Source: Flavobacterium salmonis (GTDB taxonomy: Bacteria; Bacteroidota; Bacteroidia; Flavobacteriales; Flavobacteriaceae). From it: a stretch of DNA of 64,000 nt. Under the pieces are notes generated by a model. That model ran no database searches and was not told the DNA's origin. It saw only the letters and a program-made list of their open reading frames with translations. This document shows positions 36,499 through 45,806 of the stretch, one piece after another. Location: the NCBI RefSeq assembly GCF_903819435.1, contig NZ_CAIJDP010000060.1, positions 1 through 64,000 on the forward strand, in the 5' to 3' direction. How positions within the stretch are numbered: position 1 is the first letter of the stretch; every line of letters begins with the position of its first letter. A program made the translations under genes and the position numbers.

Positions 36499-38502
36499 TT
36501 ACTTTTTAAAGTTCCGGATTCCGGACAGCAGCCAGCTATAATATGCTGTAACCTCAGGATTGTAAGCAGAAGGTTCCGTCAAATTAGTACTGTTATGATC
36601 TACAATTACATAAAAGGGCTGGGCATTTGCTTTATAATTCTTAATTTGAAGATCGCTCCATTTATTACCAATCGTTTTGATTTTTTTTCCTGTTGTTTCA
36701 GAAACATACTGCTCACTTTCCGGTAAGTCTTTTTTATCATCTACATACAATGAAATCAGTACAATATCATTTTTTAAAACGCCTAAAACTTTTGGATCAG
36801 ACCAAACCAGTTCTTCCATTTTTCGGCAGTTTACGCATGCATATCCTGTAAAATCCAACAAAACCGGTTTTCCTGCTTTTTTAGCGAATTTCATTCCATT
36901 GTCATAATCATGAAACGTGATGATATTGTGCGGACCATATTCTGCGCCTTCAGGCAATGTTTCTTTGCTGGCTGTTTCTGTCTTTCCACCGCCAATACCG
37001 TTTGGAGATTCGCTGTAATACATTGCCGGAGGAAATCCGCTGATGAGTTTTAAAGGTGCGCCCCAAAGTCCCGGAATCAGATAAATGGTAAAAGTCAAAA
37101 CGATCAGTCCAAAACTTAATCTTCCTACTGAAATATGATTTAACGGAGAATCGTGCGGCAGCGTAATTTTTCCAAATAAGTAAAATGCCAAAACGCCAAA
37201 AACAGCAATCCAGATGGCAAGAAAAACTTCTCTTTCCAGCCAGTGCAATTGTAAAACCAAATCGGCATTGGATAAAAATTTAAAAGCCAGAGCCAATTCT
37301 AAAAATCCTAAAACCACTTTTACAGTATTTAACCATCCGCCTGATTTTGGCAAAGCATTCAGCCAGCCCGGGAAAGCAGCAAACAATGAAAATGGTAATG
37401 CAATGGCAATTGAGAATCCTAACATCCCGACAATCGGGGCAATTCCTCCTTTTGATGCTGCTTCAACTAATAGTGTGCCTACAATTGGCCCCGTACACGA
37501 AAATGACACAATTGCTAAAGCCAAAGCCATAAAGAAAATCCCGATCAATCCTCCTCTGTCTGCCTGAGAATCCACCTTGTTTGCTAATGCATTTGGAAGC
37601 ATAATTTCGAAAGCACCCAAAAATGAAATTGCAAAAACAACCAATAAAACAAAGAAAATCAGGTTGAACCAAACATTTGTAGAAAGTGCATTCAATGAAT
37701 CGGCACCAAAAACAGCCGTTACAATCGACCCCAACAAAACATAAATAACTACGATTGAAAATCCGTAAATCAGAGCATTTCTAATTCCGGCTGCTTTCGT
37801 TTTACTTTGCTTGGTAAAATAACTTACCGTCATTGGAATCATCGGGAAAACACAAGGTGTCAGTAAAGCCGCAAATCCTGATAAAAAAGCAAGAATAAAA
37901 ATGCCTAAAAAACCTCTTGACTGACTTTTTTTAGCTGGTTTAATAACCTCTTTTACGGTTTTATCTTCTGTCACAACAGCTGTTTTTTCTTCAACTGTAA
38001 TCGTATCACTATTAACAACTGCAGTATTTTTGGCTACAGCCAATTTCTTTGAATTCGGGATTTTAAACGATAATTCTTCTGACGACGGAGGCAAACAATT
38101 ACTGTCATCGCAAACCATAAAATCAACGTCTGCTGTAACGTTCAGAATTTCATCCGAAGTAAATTTGATTTTTTGCGTAAAAACCGCTTTATCTTCAAAA
38201 TATTTAATTTTCATGTCGAAGATTTTATCGATGGTTTCATGGCCTTTTTCTTCGGTTGTTTTTCCGATTAACTCGAATTTCTTTGCTGTATTTTTAAAAG
38301 TAAAAGCAGTTGGAGATGGGCCGCCTTCTTCAATATATTGTCCGTACAGATGCCAGCCGGATTGTATTACTGCCTGAGCTTTTAAAAGATATTCTTTATC
38401 CGAGATTTTTTCTACAGAAGTACTCCATTTTACCGGATTGTACATTTGGGCAAACATACTTCCTGAAAGAAGGAACCATAATGCCATTAGTATATTTTTC
38501 AT
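36499..38502 (-). CDS. dsbD: DsbD: thiol:disulfide interchange protein (transmembrane electron carrier)
   Basis: DsbD moves electrons from cytoplasmic thioredoxin to periplasmic thiols. The start at 38502 gives a signal peptide (MKNILMALWFLLSGSMFAQ). An ATG at 38562 would add 20 residues that are encoded by a terminator-like hairpin. The domains are an N-terminal DsbD-alpha domain (about 20-140), a transmembrane core of about eight helices, and a C-terminal thioredoxin domain. The core carries the redox cysteines in 'LLTPCVFPMIP' and 'SFSCTGPIVG'. The thioredoxin domain has Cys556/Cys559 in 'YACVNCRKMEE'. Length is normal. With the two TlpA-like proteins upstream in the locus, DsbD is the likely electron source for their CxxC sites. 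Confidence 0.93.
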   Translation of the reverse strand: MKNILMALWFLLSGSMFAQMYNPVKWSTSVEKISDKEYLLKAQAVIQSGWHLYGQYIEEGGPSPTAFTFKNTAKKFELIGKTTEEKGHETIDKIFDMKIKYFEDKAVFTQKIKFTSDEILNVTADVDFMVCDDSNCLPPSSEELSFKIPNSKKLAVAKNTAVVNSDTITVEEKTAVVTEDKTVKEVIKPAKKSQSRGFLGIFILAFLSGFAALLTPCVFPMIPMTVSYFTKQSKTKAAGIRNALIYGFSIVVIYVLLGSIVTAVFGADSLNALSTNVWFNLIFFVLLVVFAISFLGAFEIMLPNALANKVDSQADRGGLIGIFFMALALAIVSFSCTGPIVGTLLVEAASKGGIAPIVGMLGFSIAIALPFSLFAAFPGWLNALPKSGGWLNTVKVVLGFLELALAFKFLSNADLVLQLHWLEREVFLAIWIAVFGVLAFYLFGKITLPHDSPLNHISVGRLSFGLIVLTFTIYLIPGLWGAPLKLISGFPPAMYYSESPNGIGGGKTETASKETLPEGAEYGPHNIITFHDYDNGMKFAKKAGKPVLLDFTGYACVNCRKMEELVWSDPKVLGVLKNDIVLISLYVDDKKDLPESEQYVSETTGKKIKTIGNKWSDLQIKNYKANAQPFYVIVDHNSTNLTEPSAYNPEVTAYYSWLLSGIRNFKK

Positions 38503-38521
38503 TTTTTTGATTTGATATTTT

Positions 38522-38550
38522 AAAAAAAGAGCTGCTTTCAAACAGCTCTT
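38522..38550 (-). terminator. Terminator-like hairpin 20 bases upstream of the dsbD start
   Basis: AAGAGCTG (38527-38534) and CAGCTCTT (38543-38550) form an 8-bp perfect stem. On the minus strand it is followed by seven T. It lies after the M16 gene and only 20 bases before the dsbD start codon. It can end M16 transcription or act as an attenuator for dsbD. Confidence 0.75.
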
Positions 38551-38687
38551 ATAGTCTTTCATAGAAAATGGCTTACTAATTCAGATTCTAAAAATGAAAT
38601 AATGAAAGACGATTATTAAAATTATTTTAGATTGCTGGAATTTTGGCAAAATGGTAGTATTGCTTTTGTTTGATGCAAATTATTAAG

Positions 38688-38816
38688 CGCATAGATTCAT
38701 AGTTTTCGTAAGCTAAAAAAGCCGTTTCACTTATTCAAAAACACATAGCTATGTGTTAAGAAATGAGTTTCTCTTTTATATTCTTTTCAAAAAAGAAAAA
38801 TCTATGTTTCTATGTG
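38688..38816. repeat. Dispersed ~130-bp repeat with terminal inverted repeats, copy 1
   Basis: This element is about 85% identical by eye to 41670-41799 and has the same orientation. Its ends, CGCATAGATTCATAG and CTATGTTTCTATGTG, are imperfect inverted repeats. The middle holds the palindrome ACACATAGCTATGTGT. It lies 13 bases after the M16 peptidase stop codon. No ORF is present in it. Confidence 0.85.
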
Positions 38817-38828
38817 CTCAATAAAAAG

Positions 38829-41618
38829 TTATTTCAAAGGATTTCCGCTTTGATCAAGCGAACCAGATTTAATGATGATCATTTTGTCTAACTGAATGTA
38901 CTTTTTAATAGCATCATTCACCTGTTGCAAAGTCACTTTTTCAATATCTTTTGGATATTGGTCGATGTAATTTGGCTCCTGTCCTCTCTCGATAAAACTC
39001 AAAATCGTTCTTGCCATTCCGCTTGTGGTAGACATTCCAACTTTAAAACTTCCGATTAAATTGGTCTTCTTATTTTCTAATTCTGTTGCAGTAATGCCCT
39101 CCTTTACCCATTTATCAATCTGAACCATCGTAGCATCCAGTCCTTTTTGAAATAAAGACGGATTGAAAGAAGCATTTACCATCCAATACCCACCGGTTTG
39201 GATATTTCCTCCTAAGCCAGATGAAATGCTATATGTTAAGCCATCATTATCCCTAACGGTCTGCATCAAACGACCTGCAAAACCGGCACCTAAAGTGTAA
39301 TTTCCAATGTAAAACGGAATATAATCTGCATCGGCTCTTTTTAAACCTGTGTACTGACCAATATACAATTCGGCACTTGGCTTTTCAGGAATTGTAACTA
39401 CTTCTGTTTTTGAAGCTATTTTTACGGCATCCTCAAATTTTAAAGTTTCAGAAACGCCACCATTCCAGTTCTTGAATGATTTTTTCAAAGAAGCATTTAA
39501 ATTAGCCCCATCTGTATCTCCAACAATTACCAAATGCATAGAGGCAGGACCGAAATATTTTTTATGAAACGCTTTTACTTCTTCTAAATTTGCATTTTTG
39601 ATGTTGGCTAAATCTTCTTCAACGCTTAGGCTATAATTTGGATTTCCTTTTGGATAAATTGCCTGAGAAAGCGCAATATCACCTCTTTCGCCCGGATCAT
39701 TTAAATTTTGCTGAGCATTTCCTGTAAACTGCTGTTTGAGGTTTTCGAATTCTTTCAGGTCAAATAAAGGATTGCGGATTTCTTCTGCCAATAAAGCAAC
39801 AACCTGATCTAAATCTTTTTTAAGACATTTAAAACCAATATTTATTTTGGTCGTTGAAGCACTCACATTTAAGTTCACCCCTAATTTTTGAAGCTTTTCA
39901 GAGAATTTAAATTTATCATTCAGTGTAGTTCCTTTTGATAACATAGAAGCTGCTAAAGAAGAAACCATTGGATTTTTAGTCTCATTAACAAAATTCCCTA
40001 ATGAAATACTTGCTGCAACTGTCACAAAATCTTTTGCAGATGTTTTTACCGAAACCACATCGATTCCGGCTACTTTTTCTCTTTTGAAAGCCGAAGCTGT
40101 TTTTTCAATTATACTTTCGTCTAAAATAATTTCTGCAGTAGTATTATTTTGTACTGAAATTTCAGAAGAAGTTTCTTCATGTGAATGTCCGCCTTCCGGA
40201 TGTCTGTAATAAAAAGGACCGTTTTCAGGCATGAAATTATTAGACTGAGCCGCATCCTGATTTTGAGCACCGGATTGTTTTGGTATAAAATAGCCCGTTG
40301 TACTTTGATCTTCAACCAAATATTGCTGAGCTACGCGTAAAACATCCGCCGGGGTTACTTTTTTCAATCGGTCAACACCGGTTACAAAGTCTGTCCAGTC
40401 GCCTGAAGCGATAGCTTCGTTTAATTCTGAAGCAATAACACCAGAACCGTCGCGCGCTAAAATAGTCTGTGCACTAATTTTGGCAACCACTCGGTTTACC
40501 TCATCCTGAGTTACACCTTCTTTCTGGATTTTAGCAATAACTTCGCTTATTTTAGCGTCGATATCTTCGTGTTTTGATGTTGTTGGAAAACCAACCCCAA
40601 TGGTAAAAAGACCAACTTCTTTAAAATTTGTCGCACTTGCATAAGCGTAAATTCCCATACGGGTATCTACAAAAGTTTTGTTCAAAATTGCTGAAGGCCC
40701 TGATCCGATGATTTCGCCTAAAATATTCAAAGCCGGTAAATCTTCATGCAAAGCCCCCGGAATTTTATACGCTTTATTTACAACACCTAATTCACCCGGT
40801 TTTCTAACCACAATTTTACGCGCGCCGTATTGCTGTGGCTCTTCGGTATAAGGCTGAGGTAATGTATGAGGTGCTTTGGTAATTCCACCGAAATATTTTT
40901 CGATCAATTCAAAAACATTCTCTTTTTTAAAATCACCGATTATCGTTAAAGTTGCATTATCCGGCCAGTAATAGGTATTATAGAAATTACGCAAAACCTC
41001 AATTGGTGCTTTTTCAATATCCGATTTCCAACCGATTGTTGAATGATGATACGGATGTGCAATGTAAGCTGAAGCCCAGATTTCTTTATCCAGTAAACTG
41101 TTCGGGTCGTTTTCACCGCGTTCAAATTCATTGCGGACAACGGTCATTTCTGCTTCTTTATCTTCTTTGGTCAATAAAGAATTGCGCATTCTGTCGGCTT
41201 CAATTTGTAATGCTAATCCAATTTTGTCACTTGGCAGGGTTTCAAAATAATTGGTTCTGTCGTACCACGTTGTGGCATTTAATTGTGCTCCGGTATTTTG
41301 AAGCACATCCGTAATTGTCGTACCGCTTTTTTTGTTGAAAGTCGGCGTTCCTTTGAACATTAAATGCTCCAAAAGATGCGTCGATCCCGTGTTTCCTAAA
41401 ACTTCATGTTTGGAACCTACACGATATACAATTTGCACCGTTGCCACTGGCGAAGCATTGTCCTGTAAAAGCAAAATATTCATTCCGTTCGGCTGGTACA
41501 AATATTCTTCGATTCCGCCTAACTCTTTTATTTTCTTAAAGTTATCTGATTTTCCCTGTGCTGAAACCAGCGTACAGAAAGCAAGTGAACAATAGCCCAG
41601 AAAGATGTATTTTTTCAT
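38829..41618 (-). CDS. M16-family zinc metallopeptidase (pitrilysin/insulinase type), two-domain
   Basis: A signal peptide (MKKYIFLGYCSLAFCTLVSA) places it in the periplasm. The zinc-binding inverted motif HxxEH is intact in the N-terminal half: His81, Glu84 and His85 in 'GSTHLLEHLMFKG'. The distal Glu lies in 'VVRNEFERGEND'. The C-terminal half (about 500-929) is a second, inactive-type M16 domain containing 'GDTDGANLNASL' and a late 'RDNDGLTYSISSGLGG' segment. At 929 residues it is a normal two-domain clam-shell enzyme that cleaves small unfolded peptides. It sits downstream of two TlpA proteins and the third SusCD pair on the same strand, flanked by two copies of a ~130-bp repeat. Degrading peptides imported by that SusCD is a plausible role. 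Confidence 0.92.
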   Translation of the reverse strand: MKKYIFLGYCSLAFCTLVSAQGKSDNFKKIKELGGIEEYLYQPNGMNILLLQDNASPVATVQIVYRVGSKHEVLGNTGSTHLLEHLMFKGTPTFNKKSGTTITDVLQNTGAQLNATTWYDRTNYFETLPSDKIGLALQIEADRMRNSLLTKEDKEAEMTVVRNEFERGENDPNSLLDKEIWASAYIAHPYHHSTIGWKSDIEKAPIEVLRNFYNTYYWPDNATLTIIGDFKKENVFELIEKYFGGITKAPHTLPQPYTEEPQQYGARKIVVRKPGELGVVNKAYKIPGALHEDLPALNILGEIIGSGPSAILNKTFVDTRMGIYAYASATNFKEVGLFTIGVGFPTTSKHEDIDAKISEVIAKIQKEGVTQDEVNRVVAKISAQTILARDGSGVIASELNEAIASGDWTDFVTGVDRLKKVTPADVLRVAQQYLVEDQSTTGYFIPKQSGAQNQDAAQSNNFMPENGPFYYRHPEGGHSHEETSSEISVQNNTTAEIILDESIIEKTASAFKREKVAGIDVVSVKTSAKDFVTVAASISLGNFVNETKNPMVSSLAASMLSKGTTLNDKFKFSEKLQKLGVNLNVSASTTKINIGFKCLKKDLDQVVALLAEEIRNPLFDLKEFENLKQQFTGNAQQNLNDPGERGDIALSQAIYPKGNPNYSLSVEEDLANIKNANLEEVKAFHKKYFGPASMHLVIVGDTDGANLNASLKKSFKNWNGGVSETLKFEDAVKIASKTEVVTIPEKPSAELYIGQYTGLKRADADYIPFYIGNYTLGAGFAGRLMQTVRDNDGLTYSISSGLGGNIQTGGYWMVNASFNPSLFQKGLDATMVQIDKWVKEGITATELENKKTNLIGSFKVGMSTTSGMARTILSFIERGQEPNYIDQYPKDIEKVTLQQVNDAIKKYIQLDKMIIIKSGSLDQSGNPLK

Positions 41619-41669
41619 TGTGTTTGATATTTTAATGAAGAAATTTATAATTCGTTATTTAGATTTAAA

Positions 41670-41799
41670 CACATAGAATCATAGTTTTTGTAACCGTGAA
41701 AAGACGTTTCACTTATTCAAAAAAACATAGCTATGTGTTGAGAAATATGTTTCTCTTTTGTATCCTTTTTGAAAAGAAATAAATCTATGTTTCTATGTG
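41670..41799. repeat. Dispersed ~130-bp repeat with terminal inverted repeats, copy 2
   Basis: Terminal inverted repeats CACATAGAATCATAG (41670-41684) and CTATGTTTCTATGTG (41785-41799) match at 14 of 15 positions. Inner hairpins on the minus strand include GAGAAA-CATA-TTTCTC, ACATAGCTATGT and GTGAAA...TTTCAC. It lies 28 bases after the TlpA-like gene stop codon, in the same orientation as copy 1. There is no ORF. Confidence 0.85.
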
Positions 41800-41826
41800 T
41801 TTATTTTTCTTGAATTATAAGGCAAT

Positions 41827-42960
41827 TTATGATTTACTGAAAATCTCTTTCAGCTTTGACTGAAGTTCAGCTTCTCTAAGGTTTTTAGCCACGATTTTTC
41901 CGTCAGGTCCAATCAGATAATTAGTTGGAACCAATTTTACCCCGTACAAAACAGCTGCTTCATTTTTCCAGCCTTTAAGATCTGAAACATGTGTCCAGGT
42001 TAAACCATCTTTTTCGATTGCTTTTTCCCAAAGTTTCTTTTTATCATCTAATGAAACTCCTAATACATCAAATCCTTTGTCGTGGTATGTTTTGTATGCC
42101 AAAACCACATTTGGATTTTCTTTTCGGCATGGACCGCACCAGCTTGCCCAAAAATCAATCAATACATATTTCCCTTTATAATCAGATAATTTTACCACTT
42201 TTCCATTCACGTCGTTTTGAGAAAATTGTGGCGCTGCAACACCTACAGCCGTTTTATTATTCAATTCAATTCCTTCTTTTATTTTTTTACCAAAATAAGA
42301 GCCTTGTACCTCAGGAGTCAAAACTGCAAAATATTCATTTACCTGTTCCGGCGTTCCGTAAGTTACCAAACGGTCATCTAAAACTAATGCTCCCGCAACC
42401 TGATCTTTGTGTGATTTGATAAATTTAAAAGTCAGGTCATCTGCCTGAGTCTGCAAATCTTTCCATTTTTTATCCATCATGGCCTGCTGCTCAGCAGTAA
42501 GCTTTACTTTTCCGTTTTGACTTAAGGAATCTGATAATTTATAAATTGGTCCCGCAACATCCTGAATCTTTTTAAATTCGTTTTTATAATAAGAACCATA
42601 AATAGAATCCTGGGTTGCTCCGGACAATTTGGCCATATAAACTGAATCCTTATGCGCTGTAAATCCAATAGTTTCATTAGACAACACAAAAACTTTTCCG
42701 TATTCCTGACCTTTTAACTTAATGCTGTATCTCAAGGGCTCTTCCACTTTTCCTGTAAAACTAAATTTACCGTCAACAATTTTTGCAGAATCCTTAACTA
42801 CGGTTTGATCACCATCCTGAAACTCTAAGTAAACTGTTCCGTCTTTTTGTCCCGGAATATTTCCGTTGATAGTAAATCCTTCCTCTTTTTTAGAACAGGA
42901 AGTAATTGTGGTTACCAGCGCCAACGCTAATAAACCTGATTTTGAAATTATACTTTTCAT
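41827..42960 (-). CDS. TlpA-like thioredoxin lipoprotein with N-terminal DUF4369 domain
   Basis: The lipobox ends at Cys22 (LALALVTTITSC), so it is a membrane-anchored periplasmic or surface lipoprotein. Residues ~28-125 form a DUF4369 beta domain ('GFTINGNIPGQKDGTVYLEF', 'GKFSFTGKVEEP'). The C-terminal ~140 residues are a TlpA/ResA-type thioredoxin, with Cys275/Cys278 in 'DFWASWCGPCRKE' and 'YGVKLVPTNYLIGPDG' (cis-proline segment). Such proteins reduce or isomerise disulfides of exported proteins. It is one of two adjacent paralogues between SusD and the M16 peptidase. The reductant is probably DsbD, encoded nearby. Confidence 0.92.
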   Translation of the reverse strand: MKSIISKSGLLALALVTTITSCSKKEEGFTINGNIPGQKDGTVYLEFQDGDQTVVKDSAKIVDGKFSFTGKVEEPLRYSIKLKGQEYGKVFVLSNETIGFTAHKDSVYMAKLSGATQDSIYGSYYKNEFKKIQDVAGPIYKLSDSLSQNGKVKLTAEQQAMMDKKWKDLQTQADDLTFKFIKSHKDQVAGALVLDDRLVTYGTPEQVNEYFAVLTPEVQGSYFGKKIKEGIELNNKTAVGVAAPQFSQNDVNGKVVKLSDYKGKYVLIDFWASWCGPCRKENPNVVLAYKTYHDKGFDVLGVSLDDKKKLWEKAIEKDGLTWTHVSDLKGWKNEAAVLYGVKLVPTNYLIGPDGKIVAKNLREAELQSKLKEIFSKS

Positions 42961-43109
42961 GTTGCTATTTTTTTATTTGTAAATGCTTTATGCTTATTTT
43001 TTCAACATATAGCATATTTGTGTTTATTTTTTTCTCGCAGATTTAGGAGATTCAGAAGATTTTTAGTCTTTCAATCCGAGGCTGATTTAAAAAAAAATTA
43101 AAAACCAGA

Positions 43110-44306
43110 TTATGATTTGAAAAGTTCTTTTAATTTTTCTTCTAATGCCGCTCCTCTTAGATTATCACTAATAATAACACCTTTACTGTCTACTAAATAA
43201 GTTGCAGGAATCGCTTTTACATTAAATGCTTTGCTTACTTTATCATCATCATACAAATTTGGCCATTGCATGTTTTCCTGACCTAAAGCTTTCAACCACG
43301 CTTTCTGGTCACTATCGATTGAAATGCTTAAAATCTCAAATCCTTTTCCGGAATACTCTGAATAAGCTGTTTTCAGGTTTGGGATTTCTTTACGGCATGG
43401 TCCGCACCATGATGCCCAGAAATCAATCAGGATGTATTTTTTTCCTGCCACGATCTCTTTTACGCTTAATGGTTTTCCGCCTTTATCATTTAAGGCAAAA
43501 TTTGAAACACTTGTCCCAATCAATGATTTCGGATTTACTTCTTTATCAACCAATTGTCCGTAATAACTTTTTTTAGCTGCTTCAGAAAATTGTTCAAATT
43601 CCGGTTTTTGATCCGGTGTAAAATAGCTGTACTGTATCATCATAAAAAAGGGGCCCCACCAGGTATCTTTATGTTTTGAAATCAGATTTTTTGAACTGGA
43701 TGCTACTTTATCAAAAAATGCTTTTTCTTTTGCTTCAAAACTTTTCCATTCCGGAGTGTTTCCAATAGAATCCATTGCCTTTTTATTTCCGGCAACCCTT
43801 GCTTTACCATAAGCTTCCGAAACTTTTTCAGTGCCTTTGTGATACTCTTGGTAGTCTTTTTCTAATTCTTTTCTAAAAGCAGTTTCTTTTTTATAATAAT
43901 CATGTGATTTGGATCCTGAAACTACTTCATTTTTAAAGTTAATTTTTTTGTCTTCTCCTTCTGAAACAGTTCCTTCAGCTGATAATTTTATTTTAGAATT
44001 TTCTACTAAAACCGGTATAAATCCTTTGTTGTTTCCAAATGCAACATAAAAAAAGCGAGGTTCTTTTAATTTTCCTGTCAATGTAAATTTGCCGTCTTTA
44101 ATTTTTGATTCTGCAACTGCAGGTTCTGAAGAATGTGTTGCTCCCGGAATTAATTTTACTGCTGTTCCATCTTCAAGTCCCGTAATATTTCCTTCAATGG
44201 TATAAGAAGCTGCTGCCGGAGCTGCTGATTTTTTCTTTTGCGCAATGCCGGAAATTGTGAGAAGGCAGATGCACAATCCTGCTATTTTAAATTTAATTGT
44301 ATTCAT
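43110..44306 (-). CDS. TlpA-like thioredoxin with N-terminal DUF4369 domain (periplasmic paralogue)
   Basis: It begins with a type I-like signal peptide (IAGLCICLLTISGIAQ) instead of a lipobox, so it may be soluble where its neighbour is lipid-anchored. DUF4369 covers about 35-130 ('YTIEGNITGLEDGTAVKLIP', 'GKFTLTGKLKEP'). A charged helical linker follows (about 130-230). The TlpA-type thioredoxin domain carries Cys301/Cys304 in 'DFWASWCGPCRKE' and 'FNVKAIPATYLVDSKG'. It ends 149 bases before its paralogue. The pair likely act on the same imported or exported thiol substrate. It starts 76 bases downstream of the SusD stop. Confidence 0.92.
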   Translation of the reverse strand: MNTIKFKIAGLCICLLTISGIAQKKKSAAPAAASYTIEGNITGLEDGTAVKLIPGATHSSEPAVAESKIKDGKFTLTGKLKEPRFFYVAFGNNKGFIPVLVENSKIKLSAEGTVSEGEDKKINFKNEVVSGSKSHDYYKKETAFRKELEKDYQEYHKGTEKVSEAYGKARVAGNKKAMDSIGNTPEWKSFEAKEKAFFDKVASSSKNLISKHKDTWWGPFFMMIQYSYFTPDQKPEFEQFSEAAKKSYYGQLVDKEVNPKSLIGTSVSNFALNDKGGKPLSVKEIVAGKKYILIDFWASWCGPCRKEIPNLKTAYSEYSGKGFEILSISIDSDQKAWLKALGQENMQWPNLYDDDKVSKAFNVKAIPATYLVDSKGVIISDNLRGAALEEKLKELFKS

Positions 44307-44382
44307 TTTTGATTGATATTTTTGATATTTTATAAGAAGCTCCCCTTTCGGAATACCTACTCAGGAAGCTTTGGGGCCTTTA

Positions 44383-45792
44383 TTATTTTGCTACATTCTG
44401 CGTTATTGTTCCGTTACCCGGATTTTTTACAGCTCCTTGTGGGAAAGGCATTGTCCACATATGAGAAGTTGCTGATAACGTATAAGTTGTTCCACCAGCT
44501 ACTTTTGAGAAACTTACCGGATAAACACCTTCGGCATTTAAACGACGTGCATCTGCAAAAGGAATCAGCGTGTTGGTAAGTTCATTATTTTTTGTTCTGT
44601 AAATAGCCTTTAAAGCAGTTGTTTTGTCTGTAGTCGAAATATCCTGATAAGAAGCAGGAAGAATACGTGTCTTACGAACAGTATTCAAAACAGCCAATGC
44701 ATCACTGATTTGGTTGGCACGTGCCAGACATTCTGCTTTAATCAAATAGATTTCTACAGTTGTCATTCCGCCAAAATTAAAAGCACCGGATAAGGTTCTT
44801 CTAAAATAGGTTTCAGCACCAACAGTGTAGGTTTTCCAACGTGACAAGAAACGCGCGTCTCCGGCTTCAAAACGCTGTGCACGTTCTACAGGAATACTGT
44901 TTTCTGTTGTTAAACTAGAGTTAGCTCCATGACGATAGTTGTAATTCTCTACATAATTATATCCCATTGGAGATGTAAATGTGGTATAATTAGCAGGAGT
45001 TTCAATTAATGTTTTATTAGCATTGTAAAAAGCAATCCAGTCATACAGTTTATTGTTTTCTGCCAATGCCAGATCTGCATATTTCAAAGCTTCTGTATAG
45101 TTGTTCATCTGAAGATATACCCTTGCATAAAAAGCATAACCTGTTCCCAGATTTGGATGTAAAACCGTCTGGGAAACTTTTGGCAGATAAGGCAAAGCTT
45201 CTTTAACATCATTCAGAATAAAATCATACAACTCCTGAATCGTTACCTGTTTACTTGGTGCATTAATATTAGCACTTGTAATTAAGGGAACAGATAATTT
45301 TGTTGAAGCTGTTGAAGCAACATAAGTATCTGCATAAAAATTAACCAGATTAAAGTAGTTCATCGCGCGCAGTACTTTTGCTTCTGCCCACACTATTCTT
45401 TTTTGTTCTTCAGTAGCCTCTGTTGTAGAAAGAGCATTTTCAATAATTAAATTGAAAGTCGAAATTCCCTGATAGCTTGCATAATAAGTCGTTTCATCAG
45501 ATACTTTCAATGCAATTCGGTCGGCATTTTGATCCCACATATAATTAGCATTGATTAATCTGTCACTTGATAAAGTAGCAAGCGTTGCATATTGGTCATT
45601 CATTAATTGTGAAGCTCCTGCTATATTTACTCTGTGATTGGTATATTCGTCACGAAGAAAAGCTTCATAGTCTGCTAATGTTGTAGGTACTTTAGATCCT
45701 TTTGGAGCGTCATCCAGATAGTTTTCGCAAGATGCAAAAGTCAATCCTAAAGCTAAGAAGTACACTACACTTTTATATATATTTTTCATCAT
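44383..45792 (-). CDS. SusD/RagB-family surface lipoprotein of the FecR-controlled locus
   Basis: The lipobox ends at Cys22 (FLALGLTFASC), followed by 'ENYLDDAPKGSKVPTTLADY'. SusD-type helices ('EAKVLRAMNYFNLVNFYADT', 'GTGYAFYARVYLQMNNYTEA') and the C-terminal 'ELTNTLIPFADARRLN' segment identify the family. At 469 residues it is on the short side. It belongs to the subgroup that pairs with STN-bearing SusC proteins. The gap from SusC is 14 bases. Its substrate is presumably the same as that of its transporter. Confidence 0.93.
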   Translation of the reverse strand: MMKNIYKSVVYFLALGLTFASCENYLDDAPKGSKVPTTLADYEAFLRDEYTNHRVNIAGASQLMNDQYATLATLSSDRLINANYMWDQNADRIALKVSDETTYYASYQGISTFNLIIENALSTTEATEEQKRIVWAEAKVLRAMNYFNLVNFYADTYVASTASTKLSVPLITSANINAPSKQVTIQELYDFILNDVKEALPYLPKVSQTVLHPNLGTGYAFYARVYLQMNNYTEALKYADLALAENNKLYDWIAFYNANKTLIETPANYTTFTSPMGYNYVENYNYRHGANSSLTTENSIPVERAQRFEAGDARFLSRWKTYTVGAETYFRRTLSGAFNFGGMTTVEIYLIKAECLARANQISDALAVLNTVRKTRILPASYQDISTTDKTTALKAIYRTKNNELTNTLIPFADARRLNAEGVYPVSFSKVAGGTTYTLSATSHMWTMPFPQGAVKNPGNGTITQNVAK

Positions 45793-45806
45793 TTAGTCTT
45801 TATAAA

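Noticed and set aside
40952-41314. 120-codon plus-strand ORF
   Set aside because: It lies wholly antisense to the M16 peptidase active-site region, with a low-complexity product.
43033-43065. Degenerate GCAGATT-type tandem repeat between the TlpA genes
   Set aside because: A few short AGATT units look like a dispersed intergenic repeat, but they are too short and degenerate to annotate.
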